DNA from: Candidatus Bipolaricaulota bacterium
GTDB lineage: Bacteria; Bipolaricaulota; Bipolaricaulia; Bipolaricaulales; Bipolaricaulaceae
Assembly: GCA_014360945.1 (NCBI GenBank)
Contig: JACIWM010000005.1
Location: 1 to 27,604 of the forward strand
Reading direction: 5' to 3'
Length of the DNA: 27,604 nucleotides
In this document: positions 21,450 through 27,604 of the stretch, piece after piece
How the letters are laid out: every line of letters starts with the position of its first letter
Position numbering within the stretch: the first letter of the stretch is position 1
Program-made: the position numbers and the translations under genes
Notes under the pieces: model-generated
Told to the model about the DNA's origin: nothing
Database searches by the model: none
What the model saw: the letters and a program-made list of their open reading frames with translations, nothing else

Positions 21450-21896
21450 TTATACCCGAGAATCCCGCCGGGCCCGACAGCGCGGGCAAATCCCATAGCC
21501 CTGGACCACCACCTCGTCCACGAAAAACCCCTGCTCGTGGGCCGCTTGCTCCACCACATGCTGGGCCTGGCCCACAGGGAACTCCCACACTCCCCCGCAA
21601 ATGCGGCATATCAGGTGCCCATGGTCCTCACGGCCAAAAGCGCGCTCGTAGTGGGCATGGGCCTCACCAAACTCTACTTTTCGTACCAGCCCGGCTTTTT
21701 CCAAGAGGTCCAACGTGCGATAGACCGTGGCCGGGGAGACCCGGGACCGCAAAACAGCCCAAAGGTCCGCGGCCTCGAAATGCCGGGGTAGATCCGCCAA
21801 AGCCTGCAATACCGCAAGCCGACTGCGTGTGACATTCAGGCCCCGACTTTTTAGGAAGTCCACAAAAACTTGGACCGGGTCAAGCTTCCTATCCAT
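21450..21896 (-). CDS. Fur-family metal-responsive transcriptional regulator
   Basis: The 148-residue protein has the Fur/PerR/Zur architecture. The N-terminal winged helix runs through SPATVYRTLDLLEKAGLVRKV (about 54-74). The dimerisation domain has HAHYE, HGHLICRICGGVWEF and the second zinc cysteine pair. Cys97/Cys100 and Cys137/Cys140 form the structural zinc site. The sensor ligands do not let me choose between iron, zinc, manganese or peroxide sensing. ATG 21896 overlaps the DUF89 stop by 8 nt. Its position at the end of a metal/iron-sulfur gene cluster suggests it may autoregulate that cluster; no operator could be identified. Confidence 0.9.
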   Translation of the reverse strand: MDRKLDPVQVFVDFLKSRGLNVTRSRLAVLQALADLPRHFEAADLWAVLRSRVSPATVYRTLDLLEKAGLVRKVEFGEAHAHYERAFGREDHGHLICRICGGVWEFPVGQAQHVVEQAAHEQGFFVDEVVVQGYGICPRCRARRDSRV

Positions 21897-22749
21897 GGCC
21901 TCGGGGATCGGCCAGCACCAGATCCCCCACGTTCACACCAAGCTCCTGGGCAATGGGAAAGCATTTGGCTTGAAGCACAAAAAAGATGGGGCCTTCCTCA
22001 CGGGAAAGGCCTTCGAAATTCCCCATTCCCTTGCTCACGATTAATTCAGCTTTCTCAAAACGCGCGCGAAATTCCGGGGAGCAGAAGGGAAGAAACACAC
22101 CGGGAAGGTCAGAGCCGGTGGTGATCACCTCCACTTCCCTTGGGAGGCCGACCTCGTGAAGATCAGCGAGGGTGACGTCATTCAAAATGGGCCAGCCGCG
22201 CACGGCCAGGACCACGCGCTTTCCGCGCGCCAAAAGTTCCTCGATCAGAATTCGGTCGGCCACGATTTCTCCGGCATTATCCGCAAGGTACAGGATCTCT
22301 TGCACCTCCGCCAGACGCTCTTTGAATTCCTCAAGCTCCCAACGGCCGCGGGGGCTCTGCAACGCCCGCTCCAGCATTTGGACGAAATCGATCTTTTGGT
22401 AGACCCCGAGATCCAAGGCGTTGGCGGCCGCGGCCAAACGCAGGGCCTCCTCAAGAGGATCGGAAGCACCTTTTACCTGAGCCTTGAGGGCGGGATAAAG
22501 GGCCAAAACTTTCGCGTTTCCCTCGCGCTTTGCCGAAAAGAAGGGATCGCCCTGGCCCAAGCTCTCCCGCAAAACCCTGGCCACTTCTGCCCCAAGGGCA
22601 ATAGGTGGATTCTCCCTTTCCCAGCGCCCACAGAGCTCCGCGGCCTTTCGCATGGCCATCCAAAGTTCCTCCTCTTTGGCGCCGGCCAGCCTCCCCGCAT
22701 TGAGGGAAGCCTGAAGGATGCAGGGGATGCATTCAGGATACGTGCGCAT
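21889..22749 (-). CDS. DUF89 family metal-dependent phosphatase-like protein
   Basis: The 286-residue protein is of the DUF89/ARMT1-like family. The N-terminal ECIPCILQ (Cys7, Cys10) is the prokaryotic signature. The LYLADNAGEIVADRILIEEL segment supplies conserved metal and phosphate-binding residues (DNAGE), and SKGMGNFEGLS is the late motif. Family members are metal-dependent phosphatases proposed to remove damaged sugar or cofactor phosphates; the substrate here is unknown. ATG 22749 is fixed by GGAGGGAG upstream and overlaps the Mrp stop as TGATG. The frame remains open for 69 further codons upstream inside mrp, which is a shadow. Confidence 0.87.
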   Translation of the reverse strand: MRTYPECIPCILQASLNAGRLAGAKEEELWMAMRKAAELCGRWERENPPIALGAEVARVLRESLGQGDPFFSAKREGNAKVLALYPALKAQVKGASDPLEEALRLAAAANALDLGVYQKIDFVQMLERALQSPRGRWELEEFKERLAEVQEILYLADNAGEIVADRILIEELLARGKRVVLAVRGWPILNDVTLADLHEVGLPREVEVITTGSDLPGVFLPFCSPEFRARFEKAELIVSKGMGNFEGLSREEGPIFFVLQAKCFPIAQELGVNVGDLVLADPRGHG

Positions 22750-23507
22750 CAAGCTCCCTCCAGAAAAGCCCAGACCTTTTCCGCGAGGGCCAAGAATGCT
22801 TCCCGGCTTTCCTTGGAGAAATCCAAAGGTTTTCCGGCATCGCTTGCGGCCACCACTTCCGGAAAGAACGGAATACGGCCAAGAAATTCCACGCCCATGG
22901 TCTTGGCCATTCTTTCCGCCCCGCCTTCCCCAAAAAGTCTTATCTCCTCCCCACAATGGGGACAGCGAAGACCGGCCATGTTCTCCACCACCCCGATCCT
23001 TTGCACTCCCACCGCTCGCGCGAAGTTTACGGCTTTACGGGCATCAAGAAGGGCCACGTCCTGGGGCGTGGTCACCACAAGCGCTCCTTCCACTGGCGAG
23101 AGGAGCTGGGCAATGGAGAGAGGCTCGTCGCCCGTTCCCGGTGGAAGATCCGCCACTAAAAGATCGAGCTCACCCCAATCCACCTCCTCCACGAACTGCT
23201 GAATGGCCTTCATCTTTAGGGGGCCGCGCCAGATCACCGGGGCATCCGTGGAAGGAAGGGCGAATTCCAAAGAAACTACGAGAAGATTGTCCGGCGTTAC
23301 TGCCGGAATGATTTTCCCATTTTGAACCCGTAGGGTTGTGCCCTCGAGCCCTAGCATTTTGGGAACGTTAGGTCCATGAAGGTCCGCATCGAGAAGGCCC
23401 ACACGGTGACCATGGGCCAAAGCGGAGGCAAGGTTCACCGCCACCGTGGTCTTTCCCACTCCACCCTTTCCCGAAAGCACCATGAGCACGTATTTAGCCC
23501 TTTTCAT
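22749..23507 (-). CDS. mrp: Mrp/NBP35-type iron-sulfur cluster carrier ATPase
   Basis: The 252-residue P-loop ATPase belongs to the Mrp/ApbC family, which carries and transfers [4Fe-4S] clusters. The deviant Walker A SGKGGVGKTT is at 12-21, followed by DADLHGPNVPKMLG (40-53), the DLPPGTGDEPL switch (120-130), and the cluster-binding CPHC at 182-185. ATG 23507 has GGAGG before it and overlaps the MBL gene stop as ATGA. A 5' fragment of a diverged sister gene lies about 2.2 kb upstream (25661-25720). It is the core of a metal-cofactor gene run here. Confidence 0.95.
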   Translation of the reverse strand: MKRAKYVLMVLSGKGGVGKTTVAVNLASALAHGHRVGLLDADLHGPNVPKMLGLEGTTLRVQNGKIIPAVTPDNLLVVSLEFALPSTDAPVIWRGPLKMKAIQQFVEEVDWGELDLLVADLPPGTGDEPLSIAQLLSPVEGALVVTTPQDVALLDARKAVNFARAVGVQRIGVVENMAGLRCPHCGEEIRLFGEGGAERMAKTMGVEFLGRIPFFPEVVAASDAGKPLDFSKESREAFLALAEKVWAFLEGA

Positions 23508-24211
23508 GTGTTTTCCTCCCAAGAAAAAGTTTTGCCCACCGTAAGTGGAACTACATTTGGGAAAGAAGCGCATAGGAATTCTGTGACCTCCCTTCCCGTA
23601 CAGTGCCCCGGGGCCAAAGCCTCCGTAACCGGGCCTAGCCGAGAGACCAGAACCTTCAACCGGTTTTTGGAAACTCCCTCGAGGTGAAAACCTCCTAGAA
23701 CCAGGGAAAGGCGTGAACCTATAAGATTTCTGGCGCGCTCGGCCATAAAATCCACTCCCGGATGGGCGCAACCTGTGATGAGAACCCCTCCCTCCTTGGT
23801 CTTCACGATCAACCCTTGTTCCCGTACCGTGCGACCCATTGTTCCCGTGGAAAAGAGGCCATCTCCAAGATCAGTAGGCTCGGAAATAATGTTCAGCTCC
23901 GCTTTGACCTTTTTCATTCTTTGGCGAAGATAACGGGCCATCCCTTCAGGAGCCCAGATTCGCACCCGTTTTATACGCTCCAAAACGTAGGAAAGGCCGC
24001 CCATGTGGTCACAGTGAGGGTGAGAAAGGAAAAGGTCCGTGAGATCGGAGAGATCCAGGCCCAGACTCTGGAGATTATGAGCAAGAATGAGGCGATCGGC
24101 TCCGGTATCAAACAGGATTTTCCTCTCCCCATGGGTGATGAGCACTGAAAAACCCCATCCCTCGCGGAAGGGCGGCTGACCCACATTATCGTAAAGAATG
24201 ACGAGGCGCAT
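23504..24211 (-). CDS. MBL-fold hydrolase, COG1237 type
   Basis: The 235-residue protein has the metallo-beta-lactamase fold of the group often annotated as dihydropteroate-ribofuranosylaminobenzene phosphate synthase-like. The metal motif SHPHCDHMGG is at 63-72. Also visible are EQGLIVKTKEGGVLITGCAHPG, the GGFHL strand and the PGHCTG ending typical of the subgroup. Proteins of this group often neighbour Mrp and MinD-type ATPases in anaerobes. ATG 24211 starts 4 nt after the ferredoxin stop; an earlier in-frame start exists at 24250 but would overlap the ferredoxin. It overlaps mrp as ATGA. Substrate unknown. Confidence 0.85.
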   Translation of the reverse strand: MRLVILYDNVGQPPFREGWGFSVLITHGERKILFDTGADRLILAHNLQSLGLDLSDLTDLFLSHPHCDHMGGLSYVLERIKRVRIWAPEGMARYLRQRMKKVKAELNIISEPTDLGDGLFSTGTMGRTVREQGLIVKTKEGGVLITGCAHPGVDFMAERARNLIGSRLSLVLGGFHLEGVSKNRLKVLVSRLGPVTEALAPGHCTGREVTEFLCASFPNVVPLTVGKTFSWEENT

Positions 24212-24215
24212 CGCC

Positions 24216-24503
24216 TTAGGAAATGGCCCCTTTGGGGCAAGCGGAGACACAAGCGCGGCAACCCTGGCACAGGGCGGGGTTCACTATCGCCTTGCCGTGT
24301 TCAATGGTGATGGCTCCAAACGGGCAAACCTTAGCACAATTGCCGCAGCCTACACATTTATCGACGTCTACAACAGGGATGACCGTCGCGGGGATAGTGC
24401 CGGAGAACCCAGTCCCCCAACGCATGAACCGACCCCTTCTTATTCCCCGACCACCCCGGGAGCCTTTGCCCCACCAGGGACCCCTTCCATCACCCCATGG
24501 CAT
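24216..24503 (-). CDS. 2[4Fe-4S] ferredoxin with glycine/arginine-rich N-terminus
   Basis: The 95-residue protein has two classic clusters: Cys50/53/56/60 (CVGCGNCAKVCP) and Cys79/82/85/89 (CQGCRACVSACP). The first 35 residues are rich in Gly, Arg and Trp (MPWGDGRGPWWGKGSRGG), a tail seen in small proteins next to NifX/Mrp-type genes. ATG 24503 is supported by AGGAGGGAAGCG directly upstream; it overlaps the radical SAM gene by 14 nt. The likely role is electron donation to the adjacent radical SAM protein or ATPases. Confidence 0.9.
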   Translation of the reverse strand: MPWGDGRGPWWGKGSRGGRGIRRGRFMRWGTGFSGTIPATVIPVVDVDKCVGCGNCAKVCPFGAITIEHGKAIVNPALCQGCRACVSACPKGAIS

Positions 24504-25515
24504 CGCTTCCCTCCTTTTGCCGTCCACGGCCCGGAAGGGCCCGCAAATAGAATTTGTGGCCGCCGTACTCAAGTCTTAAAAGCACCCCTGCCTTCATCAA
24601 ATCCTCCACCACCTTCCAACTCGCCCCATCCTCAGCCAAAAGTTCTCGCACGGCCTCCTCGCGCATGGGATGGACAGCGGCTATGGAAAGTAGGTCCTCA
24701 ACAGCATCTCCGCTTGCGGCGAAGGCATTTCCTTCATAGCCGATGAGAAGCTCTACGCGTGGGAGGTGTTCCGCAAAAATGGCATAGGCCTGGACCAGGA
24801 CTTCTTCTGCCGGGGGTTTGACCCACGACTCCGTGGGAGGACGGGTGGGAATTGAAAGATAGGCCACGTCCGGTTTCACTTCCTCCAAAAAACTCGCAAT
24901 CAAGCATAGTTCCTTCAAGGAGTCGTTCATCCCAAAGACGAGCATGGTCTCCGTGGTCAGGGTTCCGGAAAAGATATGGGCAAACTCCAGGATCCCAGCT
25001 TGGATCTCCTCCAGGAAGAGGGCCTTGTGGGGACGATTGATCCTTTTCCAAGTGGCCTCCCTTCCCGCGTCCGCCTTGAGGGAAACCCAATCAGCCCAGG
25101 ACAGTTCCTCCCGCACATCCTCACGGTAGAGGAGCGAAGCATTGGTGATCACGGCAATCGGGAGCCCCAAGTCTTTAAGGCCCTTTATTTCCTGGCCCAA
25201 GCCTGCGTCCAGGGTTGGCTCTCCACCGGGCACGAACGTGAGGTAGTCCACCTCCTCCCCGCGGCGTTGTGCGTCAAGAAGCCTGGACCGGACGGCCTTC
25301 ACGACCTCCTCTGGTGTGTGAAAAGGACAGCGCTTTATCCTCGTCTTCGAGGTTGGGCCGAGCTGACAATAGACACAGGAATAACTGCAAGTCTTCGGAG
25401 AGACGTTGTTGATCCCCAGGGATCGTCCGAGCCGGCGCGACGGAACTGGTCCAAACACAAGGGATACCGGGTTCACTGTTTCCTGATTCGCGCCCATTTT
25501 CCCCTGCCGGACCAT
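24490..25515 (-). CDS. Radical SAM protein, COG0731-like
   Basis: The 341-residue enzyme has the radical SAM CxxxCxxC at Cys43/47/50 within CSYSCVYCQLG. It is preceded by the group's FGPVPSRRLGRSLGINNVSP and followed by FVPGGEPTLD, the GGE motif. The C-terminal about 80 residues look like a small winged-helix region (EEAVRELLAEDGASWKVVED). This group is related to wyosine-type radical SAM proteins, but bacterial members have no established substrate. ATG 25515 has GGGAG 8 nt upstream; ATG 25497 is an alternative with AGGGG close before it. It is followed directly by the ferredoxin, a plausible reductant. Confidence 0.87.
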   Translation of the reverse strand: MVRQGKMGANQETVNPVSLVFGPVPSRRLGRSLGINNVSPKTCSYSCVYCQLGPTSKTRIKRCPFHTPEEVVKAVRSRLLDAQRRGEEVDYLTFVPGGEPTLDAGLGQEIKGLKDLGLPIAVITNASLLYREDVREELSWADWVSLKADAGREATWKRINRPHKALFLEEIQAGILEFAHIFSGTLTTETMLVFGMNDSLKELCLIASFLEEVKPDVAYLSIPTRPPTESWVKPPAEEVLVQAYAIFAEHLPRVELLIGYEGNAFAASGDAVEDLLSIAAVHPMREEAVRELLAEDGASWKVVEDLMKAGVLLRLEYGGHKFYLRALPGRGRQKEGSDAMG

Positions 25516-25519
25516 TGAG

Positions 25520-25720
25520 CTAGCTCCCTTTCCAACTTTTGTGGGGCACAATGACACTCCAGTTTTCACCCTGCACGCTCTTCGTACGCGCGTCGCGCCC
25601 GGATGCGAAGACCTTGCCGGCGGTAGGGCGAAATAAACCCGTCAAGATGCGAATCATGGTGGCCTTCCCCACGCCCCCTTTCCCGGAGAGCACCATGAGC
25701 ACGTATTTTGCCCTTTTTAC
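25520..25720 (-). pseudogene. Broken chimera: Mrp N-terminus joined to ABC-ATPase fragment
   Basis: The first 20 codons match the start of mrp (23448-23507) with 11 base differences in 60. Within codons 2-19 all eight changes are synonymous. Codon 1 has become GTA, so the start codon is lost. After GKGGVGKA the sequence becomes TMIRILTGLFRPTAGKVFAS, which reads like the post-Walker A segment of an ABC transporter ATPase. It then runs to a TAG. The join falls at the P-loop (about 25659-25663), where the two families share GxGK-T coding. The 66-codon remnant lacks Walker B and every other domain. I read it as a relic of a second mrp gene recombined with an ABC gene. Confidence 0.7.
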
Positions 25721-25944
25721 AGCTTTCCTTTCGTCAGATCTGCCAGGCTCAATTCTCTCAGCCACCCTTCGATCCTTTCCTCGAGGTATTCCCACAACGG
25801 CCGTGTGGGGCAGGAGTCCCCAAGTTGGCAAGGGACTCCGGCCAGGCAGCTTACCGGGGCAACCTTCTCTGCGCTTACCCGGCCGGACTTGGAGATCTCC
25901 ACCAGGGCCAAAAGCCCCAAGCTGCTCTCCCTAGTGATCCACAT
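25717..25944 (-). pseudogene. Internally deleted Rrf2/IscR-family regulator
   Basis: The 75-residue open frame joins two ends of an Rrf2 protein. The N-terminus MWITRESSLGLLALVEISKS with RVSAEKVA is the first helices of the Rrf2 winged helix. The C-terminus from about residue 30 (PVSCLAGVPCQLGDSCPTRP then LWEYLEERIEGWLRELSLADL) matches the IscR-type end with its three iron-sulfur cysteines. Rrf2 proteins are usually about 140-150 residues; the recognition helix, wing and part of the dimer helix are missing in an in-frame deletion. It should not bind DNA normally. ATG 25944 overlaps the DUF364 stop; ATG 25962 is an alternative. A cluster-binding remnant with another role is possible. Confidence 0.65.
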
Positions 25945-26671
25945 CTTCTCTTCCCAGTGCAACCTTCACCAGGCCGTATCTATACAGGGCCCGGGTGCCG
26001 CCTCCCTCCGCGATCACCTGCAAGGTCTGCTCCGGATCGGGAGCTCTAGCCCCAAACAGCCAGTCCACTCCACATTCAAGCAATCCCGGCCACATGGGGG
26101 TGGAGGGGCCGATGACCGCCACCCTTCCTCGGCAAAGGGAAAGCAGCCGGTCCACCGTCTTGTTGATGAACGTCGTCCCGGAGAGGAACACCACATCACA
26201 GCGGGGAAGCTCAAGCTCGGCCGCCCAATCCGGAAGGAGGCCGGGCGCTCGGGCAAGGTTCCGCTCGAAGATGAGAAGCTCCCGTGCTTTCTGCTTGAGT
26301 GGCCTGACCAGAGGTCCGATGTAGCCCACCATCCCCACCACGTCATCCTCACTTACCCCTAATACCTCCAGAGGATCAGGTGAAGGCTGCGCTTCCTCGC
26401 CCACTACTGCGTTCACCGTGGCCAAGCCCAGGGCAGATGCCAACGGATCGGCAGAGACAAGCCCCTGGGCGAGTTCCCAGGCGGACATCCCGCCTAGGGT
26501 CCCCGCTCGGGCGTAGGCCGCGCAACCCCGTCCCTCGTGGGGGGTGGCGGCAAGGCCACACCGCCCGTCCGAGAGGAGCACGCCGGTGTAGGCAAGCCCG
26601 ATCACCACCCGCTCCACTCGAAGCCGGGTCAGGCTTTCCTCTGACGCATCCAGCAGCGCCAGGGCGATCAT
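25931..26671 (-). CDS. DUF364 (with DUF4213-like N-terminus) putative metal-chelation protein
   Basis: The 246-residue protein has the N-terminal portion typical of DUF4213 (VVIGLAYTGVLLSDGRCGLA, LGGMSAWELAQGLVSADPLA) and the C-terminal DUF364 domain (VGMVGYIGPLV, CDVVFLSGTTFINKTVDRLL, VAVIGPSTPMWPGLLECGVD). DUF364 proteins are proposed heavy-metal chelators found mostly in anaerobes and archaea, with no confirmed reaction. ATG 26671 overlaps the ATPase stop as ATGA, so they are coupled; an earlier ATG exists but lies inside the ATPase gene. Adjacency to iron-sulfur ATPases supports a role in metal or cofactor handling. Confidence 0.85.
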   Translation of the reverse strand: MIALALLDASEESLTRLRVERVVIGLAYTGVLLSDGRCGLAATPHEGRGCAAYARAGTLGGMSAWELAQGLVSADPLASALGLATVNAVVGEEAQPSPDPLEVLGVSEDDVVGMVGYIGPLVRPLKQKARELLIFERNLARAPGLLPDWAAELELPRCDVVFLSGTTFINKTVDRLLSLCRGRVAVIGPSTPMWPGLLECGVDWLFGARAPDPEQTLQVIAEGGGTRALYRYGLVKVALGREDVDH

Positions 26672-27540
26672 AGGTCGAGGTGACTCGCGATTTTTTCCCA
26701 TAGAATGCACAAGGCGGCAGCCGCAGGGCTGGCCCCGTCTTCCACCACCGGCCGTCCCGCAGCATGAGCCCTTATCACCGCTTCGTCATAGGGAATGCGG
26801 CCGAGAATGGGCAACCCTTCTTCATCAGCCTCCCACTCGATCTTTTCTACGATACTTGGGGCAAGGTCAGCTTTATTGATCACCAAGGCCGCTTTGGCTC
26901 GGAAATGACGCGCCAGCTTCATGGCGCGCTTGAGATCATGCAGAGCGGAGAGGCTCGGCTCGGTCACGATCAGGACAACCTTGGCTCCGGAAAGGGAAGC
27001 GATGACCGGGCAGCCGATCCCCGGTGCACCATCCACGAGAAGCCATTTTGCACCCATATCCTTGGCTATAGCTCTCGCCCGCATCTTTACCGCAGTTACG
27101 AGCTTCCCCGTGTTCTCCTCGCCGGGAAGAAGCTCTCCGTGCACAAGTGGACCGTAGGCCGTGCGCGAGACGTAGATCCATCCAGATAGGCGAGGCCCAA
27201 GGCTCACCGCACCCACCGGACATACCCGAAGACAAACTCCGCAGCCCTCACACAAAAGTGGATCCACACGATAAATCCCGTCTGCGCTGACGATGGCCCC
27301 AAACCGGCAGGCCTCCGCGCATTCCCCGCATCCCAAGCACTTGCCTTTCTCGATTTGGGCCAGCTCTGAGCCCTCATAAGGGATCTTTTCCTCAAGTTTT
27401 GGCCCTAAAAGCAAGTGAAGGTTTGCCGCGTCCACGTCGCAGTCAGCAAGGACCTTATCTCTAGCTAACGAGGCTAAGGCTCCAACCACGGTGGTCTTGC
27501 CCGTGCCGCCTTTCCCGGAGATGACCGAAAGCTCAATCAT
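26668..27540 (-). CDS. MinD-superfamily P-loop ATPase with inserted ferredoxin domain (COG1149)
   Basis: The 290-residue protein combines a deviant Walker A (SGKGGTGKTT, 8-17) with two inserted [4Fe-4S] motifs, Cys68/71/74/78 and Cys97/100/103/107, and the later ATPase motifs (LLVDGAPGIGCPVIAS, VTEPSLSALHDL). COG1149 proteins occur, often as tandem pairs, beside Mrp, NifX-like and COG1237 genes, as in the Desulfovibrio orange-protein (orp) loci. ATG 27540 is fixed by AAAGGAGAGGGA. The previous gene's stop (27533-27535) overlaps its start, so they are probably one transcript. Confidence 0.9.
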   Translation of the reverse strand: MIELSVISGKGGTGKTTVVGALASLARDKVLADCDVDAANLHLLLGPKLEEKIPYEGSELAQIEKGKCLGCGECAEACRFGAIVSADGIYRVDPLLCEGCGVCLRVCPVGAVSLGPRLSGWIYVSRTAYGPLVHGELLPGEENTGKLVTAVKMRARAIAKDMGAKWLLVDGAPGIGCPVIASLSGAKVVLIVTEPSLSALHDLKRAMKLARHFRAKAALVINKADLAPSIVEKIEWEADEEGLPILGRIPYDEAVIRAHAAGRPVVEDGASPAAAALCILWEKIASHLDL

Positions 27541-27604
27541 TCCCTCTCCTTTGTAGAGCCAAAAGAATGTCCTCAAAAAGTTTGCGCAACGGTTCCCGCC
27601 ACTC
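27533..27604 (-). CDS. C-terminal end of an unidentified gene (cut by window edge)
   Basis: The last 23 codons of a minus-strand frame enter from the right edge, ending RGND then TGA at 27535-27533, 8 nt inside the ATPase gene. The visible helix (EWREPLRKLFEDILLALQRR) is too short to assign. Overlap with the next start suggests it belongs to the same operon. Confidence 0.5.
   Translation of the reverse strand, partial: EWREPLRKLFEDILLALQRRGND

Noticed and set aside
22750..22956. Longer N-terminus for the DUF89 protein
   Set aside because: The extra 69 codons lie entirely within mrp; ATG 22749 has a strong ribosome site and begins the family's MRTYPECIPC sequence.
23508..23771. Longer N-terminus for Mrp
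   Set aside because: It overlaps the MBL gene and has no Mrp-like sequence before MKRAKYV; ATG 23507 has a good ribosome site.
1..27604. CRISPR arrays, insertion sequences or rRNA
   Set aside because: No regularly spaced direct repeats, no transposase frame and no rRNA-like sequence were seen.

Overview
The window is GC-rich, almost wholly coding bacterial chromosome. Genes commonly overlap by 1-30 nt and no stretch above 300 bases lacks a gene. The organism looks like a deep-branching, probably anaerobic and possibly thermophilic bacterium. Pointers are the Thermotoga-type insertion in NusG, an EF-Tu with a rewritten switch I, and many ferredoxin-type ATPases and radical SAM proteins. Candidate phylum Bipolaricaulota (Acetothermia/OP1) or a relative is my best guess, at low confidence, because no rRNA is present.

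Layout. (1) 1-3091: a truncated MFS transporter on minus, then on plus an RNA m5C methyltransferase whose RNA-binding domain lies in the next, overlapping frame and is fused to a rubrerythrin-like ferritin domain. (2) 3088-16091, all minus: a long information-processing operon. In transcription order it reads tRNA-Thr(UGU), tRNA-Tyr, tRNA-Thr(GGU), tuf, rpmG, tRNA-Trp, secE, nusG, rplK, rplA, rplJ, rplL, rpoB, Nudix hydrolase, ArsB/NhaD transporter, metallo-beta-lactamase-fold hydrolase, priA. A good sigma-70-type promoter sits just before the first tRNA. rpoC, the near-universal partner of rpoB, is not there. (3) 16106-18997, minus: EF-G-like GTPase, CBS-ACT protein and YjbQ, driven from a divergent promoter region at about 19015-19063 that faces two tandem DUF47 genes on plus (19065-20400). 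(4) 20381-27604, all minus: a dense run that begins (in transcription order) with the tail of an unknown gene, then a MinD-type ATPase with inserted ferredoxin, DUF364, a shrunken Rrf2 regulator, a broken Mrp/ABC chimera, a radical SAM protein, a two-cluster ferredoxin, an MBL-fold protein, Mrp, DUF89, a Fur-family regulator, tRNA-Leu(CAA), a Mu-F-like CxxC protein and a ComEA-like protein.

How the genes work together. Region 2 makes ribosomal stalk proteins, elongation factor, secretion and transcription components in one unit, with tRNAs acting as processing punctuation. Region 4 looks like an iron-sulfur or metal-cofactor handling system: two P-loop carriers, ferredoxins, a radical SAM enzyme, a putative metal-chelating DUF364 protein and two metal or redox regulators, one damaged. 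It is the best candidate for a poorly described system. Several core proteins carry unusual substitutions: EF-Tu switch I, RpoB rifampicin pocket and fork loop, PriA helicase motifs II and III, and EF-G-like G3 and G4.
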